Origin: Burkholderiales bacterium UBA2463
GTDB lineage: Bacteria; Pseudomonadota; Gammaproteobacteria; Burkholderiales; Burkholderiaceae_A
Assembly: GCA_002342295.1 (NCBI GenBank)
Contig: DDPR01000015.1
Location: forward strand, 1-13,690
Direction: 5' to 3'
Length of the DNA stretch: 13,690 nucleotides
Of this stretch, positions 6,866-12,960 are shown in pieces. The notes beneath the pieces are model-generated. The model had not been told where the DNA came from. It searched no databases and worked only from the letters and a program-made list of their open reading frames with translations. The first letter of the stretch is position 1; the number at the start of each line of letters is the position of its first letter. Made by a program: the position numbers and the translations under genes.

Positions 6866-8908
6866 GATGGGCAGGATGGGCACGATGAGCAGTGCCACGA
6901 TGTTAATGATCTTGATGAGAGGGTTCACGGCGGGACCCGCGGTGTCTTTGTAGGGATCACCCACGGTATCGCCGGTCACAGCCGCCTTGTGGGCGTCTGA
7001 GCCTTTGCCCCCATGGTGACCGTCTTCGATGTATTTCTTGGCGTTGTCCCATGCGCCGCCCCCTGTACACATCGAGATGGCCACAAAAAGCCCGGTGACG
7101 ATGGTGCCCATGAGCATGCCGCCCAGCGCCTTCGGACCAAGGATGAGGCCAACGGCCACAGGAACAATCACCGGCAGCAAAGAGGGAATGAGCATCTCTT
7201 TAATGGCAGCCTTGGTAAGCATGTCAACGGCCACGCCATACTCGGGCTTGCCTGTCCCTTCCATGATGCCTTTGATCTCGCGGAACTGACGGCGCACCTC
7301 TGTGACGACCGCCCCCGCGCATCGACCAACGGCCTCCATGGCCATGGCACCAAAGAGGTAGGGAATCATGCCGCCAATGAAAAGGCCAATGATGACTTCA
7401 TGGTCTGAGAGGTCGAAGGTGATGGCCTGGCCCATGCCCTCAAGCGCGTGCGTGTAGTCGGCAAAGAGCACCAGTGCGGCAAGGCCCGCTGAGCCAATGG
7501 CATAGCCCTTGGTAACCGCCTTGGTGGTGTTGCCCACCGCATCGAGCGGGTCGGTGACGTTTCGAACCTCTTTGGGAAGTTCTGCCATTTCTGCAATGCC
7601 GCCGGCGTTGTCGGTGATGGGGCCATAGGCATCGAGGGCCACGATGATGCCGGCCATGGAGAGCATGCTGGTGGCCGCCACGGCAATGCCGTAGAGACCT
7701 GCAAGGGCGTAGGCGACGAAGATGGCCACGCAGACCGAGAGAACGGGCAGGGCGGTTGAGCGCATCGAGACTGCAATGCCCGCGATGATGTTGGTGGCAT
7801 GGCCGGTCTCAGATGCCGCCGCAACATGTCGCACAGGCGCGTACTCCGTGGCGGTGTAGTACTCGGTAATGACCACCATGGCTGCGGTGAGCGCAATACC
7901 CACCACCGCAGAGAGCCAGAGGTGCATGGTCGTAAGTCCGGGCATGGCGCTTGTGGCCTGTCCCATGACCCAGTCCGTCACGTAGTAGAAGGCGACGATG
8001 GAGAGCACTGCGGCAACGATGAGCCCCTTATAGAGGGCGTTCATGATCTTTCCCGTTCCTGAGTAGCGAACGAAGAAGCATCCAATGATGGAGGCGATGA
8101 CGGAGACGCCGCCCAGTGCAAGCGGGTAGATGGCGGCCTCTGCGGCCATGCCCTTCATGAGCAGAGACCCAAGCAGCATGGTGGCAATGACCGTGACTGC
8201 GTAGGTCTCGAAGAGGTCGGCAGCCATGCCTGCGCAGTCGCCGACGTTGTCGCCAACGTTGTCGGCAATGACGGCCGGATTGCGGGGGTCGTCCTCAGGG
8301 ATGCCGGCTTCCACCTTGCCCACGAGGTCTGCACCCACGTCTGCACCCTTGGTGAAGATGCCGCCACCCAGTCGCGCGAAGATGGAGATGAGCGACGAGC
8401 CAAAGGCCAGACCCACCAGCGGGCGAAGCGCCTTCTCCACGTCGCCCCCGTTTTGGTTGAGCTCGTAGGCATAGAAGCCAGTCACGCCGATGAGGCCCAG
8501 GCCAATGACAAACATGCCGGTGATGGCGCCGCCCTGGAATGCGATGGCCAGTGCCGGATTGATGCCATTGCGAGCGGCCTCTGCTGTGCGCACATTGGCG
8601 CGCACATTGATGTTCATTCCAATGAAGCCAGCTGCGCCCGAGAGCACGGCGCCAATGGCAAAACCAATGGCCGTGTTGAGTCCAAGTCCGGGGATGATGG
8701 CAATGAGAATAAAGATGGCCACGCCAACGAGAGCGATGGTCTGGTACTGACGAGCAAGATAGGCAGAGGCACCGTCCTGAATGGCTGCCGCGATCTCTTG
8801 CATGCGGGCATTGCCGGGTGACTTTGAAAGAATCCATCGGCTTGAGACGATGCCGTAGATGATGGCCAGCAGGCCACAGATGAGGGCCAGATTAAGTCCG
8901 ACTGCCAT
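6854..8908 (-). CDS. hppA: Membrane-bound proton-pumping inorganic pyrophosphatase, K+-independent type
   Basis: HppA couples hydrolysis of pyrophosphate to pumping of protons across the cytoplasmic membrane. The 684-residue sequence is strongly hydrophobic throughout with many transmembrane segments, typical for the family (usually 14-16 helices). Catalytic landmarks are GGIFTKGADVGADLVGKVE (182-200), the acidic loop DNVGDNVGDCAG (216-227) binding Mg-pyrophosphate, DAYGPITDNAGGIAEM (426-441), and DTVGDPYKDTAGPAVNP near the C terminus. In GNTTKAVTKG the residues K463 and T466 are those of K+-independent enzymes; K+-dependent ones have Ala and Gly there. Because known Na+-pumping members are K+-dependent, proton transport is expected. 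The ATG at 8908 has a strong Shine-Dalgarno sequence, AAGGGG, 6 bases upstream. The gene diverges from ppa and converges on hemY. As I recall Burkholderiales gene order, hppA is not a standard member of this neighbourhood, so it may have been inserted. Confidence 0.97.
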   Translation of the reverse strand: MAVGLNLALICGLLAIIYGIVSSRWILSKSPGNARMQEIAAAIQDGASAYLARQYQTIALVGVAIFILIAIIPGLGLNTAIGFAIGAVLSGAAGFIGMNINVRANVRTAEAARNGINPALAIAFQGGAITGMFVIGLGLIGVTGFYAYELNQNGGDVEKALRPLVGLAFGSSLISIFARLGGGIFTKGADVGADLVGKVEAGIPEDDPRNPAVIADNVGDNVGDCAGMAADLFETYAVTVIATMLLGSLLMKGMAAEAAIYPLALGGVSVIASIIGCFFVRYSGTGKIMNALYKGLIVAAVLSIVAFYYVTDWVMGQATSAMPGLTTMHLWLSAVVGIALTAAMVVITEYYTATEYAPVRHVAAASETGHATNIIAGIAVSMRSTALPVLSVCVAIFVAYALAGLYGIAVAATSMLSMAGIIVALDAYGPITDNAGGIAEMAELPKEVRNVTDPLDAVGNTTKAVTKGYAIGSAGLAALVLFADYTHALEGMGQAITFDLSDHEVIIGLFIGGMIPYLFGAMAMEAVGRCAGAVVTEVRRQFREIKGIMEGTGKPEYGVAVDMLTKAAIKEMLIPSLLPVIVPVAVGLILGPKALGGMLMGTIVTGLFVAISMCTGGGAWDNAKKYIEDGHHGGKGSDAHKAAVTGDTVGDPYKDTAGPAVNPLIKIINIVALLIVPILPIVPK

Positions 8909-9001
8909 TGACGTCCCCTTTGAGAGTGAATGATGCTCATGGTCGATCCCTTAGAATGGTCGGACCGAGCAACAAAATCTTACACACTTAAGAGACTCAA
9001 A
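8909..9001. promoter_or_regulatory. Shared divergent control region of hppA and ppa
   Basis: These 93 bases are the longest non-coding stretch in the window and must hold both promoters. For ppa the best -10 candidate is TAGAAT at 8952-8957 (5 of 6), giving a start near 8964 and a leader of about 38 bases; no good -35 is seen at the right spacing. The ppa ribosome binding site is AAGAGA at 8990-8995. For hppA the Shine-Dalgarno AAGGGG lies at 8915-8920 on the minus strand, but I cannot pick a convincing sigma-70 pair. No clear inverted repeat that would serve as an operator is visible. Confidence 0.55.
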
Positions 9002-9538
9002 ATGGCCCTTCAGAACGTCACTGCGGGTAAGCGCCTACCCGAAGAATTCAACGTCATCATCGAGATTCCCGCCATGTCGGACCCCATCAAGTACGAGGTC
9101 GATAAGGAGTCTGGTGCTCTTTTCGTTGATCGATTCATGATGACGGCCATGCACTACCCTTGTAATTACGGATATGTCCCGCAGACCATCTCGGATGACG
9201 GGGACCCGGTTGATGTGCTCGTCATCACCCCGTATCCCGTGGCCATGGGTGCAGTGGTTCCTTGCCGGCCCCTGGGCGTGCTCATGATGGACGATGAGGC
9301 CGGCGGAGACGCCAAGCTCCTCGCGGTTCCTACGGACAAGATTCTGCCGATCTACAGGCACTGGAAGAAAGTTGAAGACATCAACCCCGATCGTCTGGCC
9401 TCCATCCAGCACTTTTTCGAGCATTACAAAGACCTCGAGAAGGGCAAGTGGGTAAAGGTGAAGGGCTGGGAGGGCCCAGAGGCGGCCGCTCGCGAGCTTC
9501 TCAGTGGCCGAGAGCGTTACGAGGCAAGCCTTACCTAG
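9002..9538 (+). CDS. ppa: Soluble inorganic pyrophosphatase, family I
   Basis: Ppa hydrolyses pyrophosphate to two phosphates in the cytoplasm and pulls biosynthetic reactions forward. From the ATG at 9002 the protein is 178 residues, close to the 176 of E. coli Ppa, and aligns with it from the N terminus. The frame is open upstream to an ATG at 8930, but the added 24 residues have no counterpart in the family, and 9002 has AAGAGA 6 bases before it. Metal and substrate ligands are intact: E21, K30, Y56/Y58 region (PCNYGYVP), D66, D68 and D71 in the signature DGDPVDVLV, D98 and D103 with K105 in DDEAGGDAKL, and Y142/K143 in HFFEHYKDLEKGKW. It shares a 93-bp control region with hppA, and its last 8 bases overlap the end of the convergent acyltransferase gene. 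Confidence 0.97.
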   Translation: MALQNVTAGKRLPEEFNVIIEIPAMSDPIKYEVDKESGALFVDRFMMTAMHYPCNYGYVPQTISDDGDPVDVLVITPYPVAMGAVVPCRPLGVLMMDDEAGGDAKLLAVPTDKILPIYRHWKKVEDINPDRLASIQHFFEHYKDLEKGKWVKVKGWEGPEAAARELLSGRERYEASLT

Positions 9539-10703
9539 CCGCGTCTTTCTGAGTCTCCTGCGCCCGAAAGGGCGTGCGGTCATCGAGTTCTGAGAGATAG
9601 CCGCTCATGCCCTGTCCCTCACGTTCTAAAAAGTTCGCAACGGCCTCTCGAAACTGAGGCTGCTCAATCCAGTGCATGGAGGCCGTCTCAATCGGCTCGA
9701 ACCCCCGCGCCATTTTGTGCTCGCCTTGGGCGCCCCCCTCGAATCGTTGAATGCCTCTTGAGATGGCCCATTCGATGGGGCCGTAGTAGGCAAGTTCAAA
9801 GTGCAGACAAGGCACTCGAGCAATGCTTCCCCAGTAGCGCCCGTAGAGCACTTCATGCTTTGCGTCGATGAGCAGCAGCGCACAGGCGATGAGTGCATCC
9901 GTGTCATCGCGCGCAAGGGTCATGACAAACGACTGCGGCATGGTCTGACGCACCTCGTCAAAAAAGGCCTCGCTCAGATAGGGTGGGTTGCCATGCTCAA
10001 GATAGGTCTGGCAATAACAGCGATAGAAGAATGCCCAGTGCGCCGGCGTGATGTCGGATCCCCATCGCACCTCGCAACGCACGCCTGCCTCCTGAACCTT
10101 GCGGCGCTCAGCGCGAATCTTTTTTCGTTTGGGCTGGGCCAGTGCATTGAGAAAGTCCTCGAAGGAGTCGTATCCCTTATTCATCCAGTGAAACTGAACG
10201 CCCGTTCGTCGCAGCCATCCGAGTGCCTCAAGGGCGTCATGATCTTCATGGGTTCCAAAGAGCAGATGCATGGATGAGAGACCGCTGCTTTGGACAAAGT
10301 CTGTGAGCGCATGAGCCGCTGCTGAGCGCGCCTGAGGGTCGCGGCCGAGGAGTCGGCTACCCGGTACGGGGCTAAAGGGGCTTGCGACCAGCCCCTTGGG
10401 GTAATAGCGAAGCCCCGCCTGCTCAAAGGCGCGTGCCCATGCCCAGTCAAAGACATACTCCCCGTAGCTATGCGACTTGGCGTAGAGCGGAACCGCGGCC
10501 ACCGCGGCACCTGATTCATCGTGCACCAAGAGGGGTAGGGGAGCCCAGCCGCTCTCAGCGCAGGCCGACTCGGAGCGCTCCATCGCGCTGAGGAACTCGA
10601 TCTGCGTAAAGGGCGTGGGCTGCGGGGAGGCGGCCCAGAGTGAGCGCCACCGCTCAGCATCCATGCGCGTGAATCCATCAAAAACCTGCGTGCGATAATT
10701 CAT
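9531..10703 (-). CDS. FemAB-like GNAT-fold acyltransferase, DUF482 family
   Basis: This 390-residue soluble protein is of the DUF482 family (peptidogalycan biosynthesis protein / FemAB-like, PF04339), a relative of GNAT acyltransferases. The diagnostic C-terminal motif is GGAQGEHKMARGFEP (323-337), preceded by YYGPIEWAISRGI. Other family marks are the early aromatic FTQIEFLSAMERS (32-44), the AVPLYAKSHSYGEYVFDWAWA stretch (70-90), YPKGLVASPFSPVPGSRLL (101-119), and the basic segment QPKRKKIRAERRKV (190-203). The substrate is unknown; a role in cell-envelope or amino-acyl transfer is inferred only from the fold. The ATG at 10703 has AGGG 6 bases upstream, and that sequence lies inside the first codons of nadE. 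The start codons of the two genes are separated by 2 bases. At the other end it overlaps the ppa stop by 8 bases. Confidence 0.9.
   Translation of the reverse strand: MNYRTQVFDGFTRMDAERWRSLWAASPQPTPFTQIEFLSAMERSESACAESGWAPLPLLVHDESGAAVAAVPLYAKSHSYGEYVFDWAWARAFEQAGLRYYPKGLVASPFSPVPGSRLLGRDPQARSAAAHALTDFVQSSGLSSMHLLFGTHEDHDALEALGWLRRTGVQFHWMNKGYDSFEDFLNALAQPKRKKIRAERRKVQEAGVRCEVRWGSDITPAHWAFFYRCYCQTYLEHGNPPYLSEAFFDEVRQTMPQSFVMTLARDDTDALIACALLLIDAKHEVLYGRYWGSIARVPCLHFELAYYGPIEWAISRGIQRFEGGAQGEHKMARGFEPIETASMHWIEQPQFREAVANFLEREGQGMSGYLSELDDRTPFRAQETQKDAAR
9559..9576 (+). terminator. GAAA-loop hairpin downstream of ppa, inside the convergent gene
   Basis: TGCGCCC (9559-9565) pairs with GGGCGTG (9570-9576) around a GAAA tetraloop: five Watson-Crick G-C pairs plus two G-U pairs in the + transcript. 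It begins 20 bases after the ppa stop, within the last codons of the acyltransferase gene. A GAAA (GNRA) loop on a GC stem is the usual core of an intrinsic terminator, but no run of U follows, so it may only stabilise the ppa mRNA 3' end or pause polymerase. Confidence 0.35.
10691..10699 (+). promoter_or_regulatory. Extended -10 promoter predicted to give leaderless nadE mRNA
   Basis: TGCGATAAT matches the extended -10 pattern TGn followed by a hexamer with 5 of 6 consensus bases. Six bases separate the hexamer from the A of the nadE ATG at 10706, so the predicted transcription start is the first base of the start codon. There is no Shine-Dalgarno sequence upstream of nadE, which fits. No -35 match is seen, which extended -10 promoters can do without. 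The element lies inside codons 2-5 of the divergent acyltransferase gene. Confidence 0.5.
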
Positions 10704-10705
10704 GC

Positions 10706-12364
10706 ATGACCCTGAAGATTCTGGTTGCCCAGCTTAACGCGACGGTTGGCGACCTCGTCGGAAACGCTGAGCGTATTCGCCAGTCGGCTCACAGGGCCTA
10801 TGCCCAGGGCGCCCAGGTGGTTCTCACCCCCGAATTATCTCTTGTGGGCTACCCCCCAGAGGACCTCCTGCTGCGGCCTCTTTTTCTCAAGCGCGCCGCG
10901 CAGGTTCTCGATGAGCTGGTGGTGCAGACCAGCCAATGGCCTGGTCTGGCGGTGGTCGTGGGCCATCCCAGACTTCTCGAGGGACGGCTGGTGAACTCCG
11001 CCACCGTGGCGCGCGACGGCGCCGTGCTTGCCTGCTACGGCAAGCTTGAGCTGCCCAATTACGCGGTCTTTGATGAGCAGCGCTATTTCGTTGCCGATGG
11101 CGCACCAGTAGTGTTTGAGAGCGCTGGCAAGCGCCTCGGTATTGCCATCTGTGAAGACGTCTGGTTCGGCCGCGCTGCAGCCATGTCCAAGGCCGAGGGC
11201 GCAGAGGCGCTGCTTGTCCTCAATGCCTCGCCCTTTCATCTGAATAAGCAAGAAGAGCGACTGGCCGTTGCGCGCAAGCATGTGAGTCGTCACCGAATCC
11301 CCACGCTTTTTTGTAATCTGGTCGGGGGGCAAGACGAACTGGTCTTCGATGGCGATAGCTTTGTTTTGGATGCGGCCGGTGAGGTCTGTGCACGCGCGCG
11401 GCGCTTCGTTGAGGACGACATCACAGTGAACTTCAGTGCCTCTGGTGCCCTCGTGCCGGGTGCGGTGGCCGAGGAACTCTCGGCCGATGCGCAGGCCTAC
11501 GAGGCACTCGTTCTTGGCACGCGAGACTATGTTCTAAAGAACGGGTTCAAGGGCGGCATCGTGGGCCTCTCGGGGGGTATCGATTCAGCGTTGACGCTGG
11601 CCATCGCCGCGGATGCGCTTGGCGCAGATCAGGTTACGGCAGTGATGATGCCCTCACCCTTCACCGCAGAGATCAGTCTGGAAGATGCCAAGGCCTGTGC
11701 GCAGGCGCTCGGGGTCAAGCTCTCTACTGTGGCCATTGAGCCCATGATGCAGGCCTTCACCAAGAGCCTTGAGCCGACTTTTGGCGGCCCGGGGCAGGGG
11801 CTTACACAAGAGAATCTTCAGTCGCGCATTCGGGGGGTACTGCTGATGGCGCTCTCGAATGAGACGGGCCGACTCGTGCTCACCACGGGCAACAAGTCCG
11901 AGATGGCCATGGGCTACTGCACCCTCTATGGCGACATGGTCGGGGGCTATGCCGTCATCAAAGATCTTTTGAAGGGAGGGGTCTATCGACTTGCGCGGCT
12001 TTGCAATGAGCGGGCTCAGGCGGCGGGAAGGCCTCAGCCCATCCCCGAGCGGACCATTTCGCGGGCGCCAAGTGCGGAGCTGCGCCCAGATCAGACCGAC
12101 CAAGACAGTCTTCCACCCTACGATGAGCTCGACGATATTCTGGCGCGCTTTGTAGAGCGGGGGGAGTCCATTGACGATGTGTTGGCTGCTGGCCATGACC
12201 GAGCCACGGTGGCCAAGGTGTTGCGCCTCTTGCGTCTGAGCGAGTACAAGCGTCGTCAGGCTGCGCCTGGGGCGCGAATTTCGCCTCGCGCATTCGGTCG
12301 CGATTGGCGTTTTCCCATCACCAATCGCTTCGAGACAGAAAAAGAGATGCCCCAGGCGTCTTAG
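10706..12364 (+). CDS. nadE: Glutamine-dependent NAD+ synthetase
   Basis: NadE converts nicotinate adenine dinucleotide to NAD+, using ATP and ammonia drawn from glutamine and releasing AMP and pyrophosphate. The 552-residue protein has two domains. The N-terminal nitrilase-type glutaminase domain (1 to about 250) carries the Glu-Lys-Cys triad: E43 in LTPELSLVGYPPEDLL, K113 in YGKLELPNY and C149 in GIAICEDVW. The C-terminal synthetase domain (about 270-552) has the ATP pyrophosphatase P-loop SGGIDS (289-294), TTGNKSEMAMGYCTLYGDM and ERTISRAPSAELRPDQTDQDSLPPY (split by the active-site loop). All key residues are present, so ammonia can come from glutamine. The ATG is 2 bases from the start codon of the divergent acyltransferase gene. 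The TAG stop shares bases with the TAA stop of the convergent Smr gene. Confidence 0.97.
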   Translation: MTLKILVAQLNATVGDLVGNAERIRQSAHRAYAQGAQVVLTPELSLVGYPPEDLLLRPLFLKRAAQVLDELVVQTSQWPGLAVVVGHPRLLEGRLVNSATVARDGAVLACYGKLELPNYAVFDEQRYFVADGAPVVFESAGKRLGIAICEDVWFGRAAAMSKAEGAEALLVLNASPFHLNKQEERLAVARKHVSRHRIPTLFCNLVGGQDELVFDGDSFVLDAAGEVCARARRFVEDDITVNFSASGALVPGAVAEELSADAQAYEALVLGTRDYVLKNGFKGGIVGLSGGIDSALTLAIAADALGADQVTAVMMPSPFTAEISLEDAKACAQALGVKLSTVAIEPMMQAFTKSLEPTFGGPGQGLTQENLQSRIRGVLLMALSNETGRLVLTTGNKSEMAMGYCTLYGDMVGGYAVIKDLLKGGVYRLARLCNERAQAAGRPQPIPERTISRAPSAELRPDQTDQDSLPPYDELDDILARFVERGESIDDVLAAGHDRATVAKVLRLLRLSEYKRRQAAPGARISPRAFGRDWRFPITNRFETEKEMPQAS

Positions 12365-12960
12365 CTTGAGGCCCTGAGCAGGACCACCACTGCGCCCGAT
12401 CCCCCTTCGTGCGCAGAGGCCTGGCAAAAGGCGAGTACCTCGTCTTTTTGCATGAGCCAAGCCTTTACTTTGTTCTTGAGAACGGGCTCGCCGCCCACGG
12501 AGCCCAGGCCCTTGCCGTGAATCACACGCACACAGCGGCGGTCTCTTTTTTGACAGTCACGGATGAAGGCGGCAAAGACCTCTCGGGCCTCATCGGTGCG
12601 CAGGCCATGCAGATCGAGTTCAGCCTGGATGGTCCAATGACCGCGCCGAAGACGTCGAAGGGTGTCGGAAGAGACGCCATTGCGCGTAAATGAGAGTGCC
12701 TCATCGGTGTCAAGCAGGGTGTCCGAGGTGAAGTCGGAGAGCCTGCTCTCTTGGAGGGCCTCATACTCGTCGCGGTTTCGTTGCCGCGGAATGGGAAGCG
12801 GCTTGGGCTTTGCAAGCACTGACGGATGCTTGTCCGTATTCACCGGTGTTGCCCCGGCCGCAGCCTTGCGAAAAAGACTGCGGTCATCCTCGCTGAGCGG
12901 GATGGTGGGGTTGCTTCGAAACGGTCTACGCCTGGAGGGCTTCAAGGTAGCGCTGCGCAT
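12361..12960 (-). CDS. Smr-domain protein (MutS2 C-terminal type)
   Basis: From the ATG at 12960 this is a 199-residue protein. Residues 1-110 are poorly conserved and basic or polar, including RKAAAG (about 32-37) and a proline-rich stretch KPKPLPIPRQRNRDEYEA. The Smr domain (about 112-197) has its marks in order: AELDLHGLRTDEA (113-125), VIHGKGLGS (146-154) and HEGGSGAVVVLLR (184-196). Smr domains nick or cleave nucleic acids; in proteobacteria stand-alone forms (YdaL/SmrA/SmrB relatives) include a nuclease acting on mRNA of collided ribosomes, but this protein's role cannot be assigned from sequence. The frame stays open to 13206, but that part is the antisense shadow of trxB. The 12960 start still lies within the last 35 bases of trxB, and no Shine-Dalgarno sequence is visible, so coupling to trxB translation is likely. 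A TTG at 12945 is an alternative start. Confidence 0.85.
   Translation of the reverse strand: MRSATLKPSRRRPFRSNPTIPLSEDDRSLFRKAAAGATPVNTDKHPSVLAKPKPLPIPRQRNRDEYEALQESRLSDFTSDTLLDTDEALSFTRNGVSSDTLRRLRRGHWTIQAELDLHGLRTDEAREVFAAFIRDCQKRDRRCVRVIHGKGLGSVGGEPVLKNKVKAWLMQKDEVLAFCQASAHEGGSGAVVVLLRASS

Noticed and set aside
8930..9001. ATG at 8930 as a longer ppa start
   Set aside because: The extra 24 residues do not resemble any pyrophosphatase, while the 9002 start aligns with E. coli Ppa from residue 1 and has a ribosome binding site.
11654..12460. 268-codon minus-strand open frame spanning the nadE 3' half and the end of smr
   Set aside because: It is antisense to the NAD+ synthetase domain with its conserved motifs and overlaps smr in another frame; arginine/leucine-rich composition is typical of a GC shadow.
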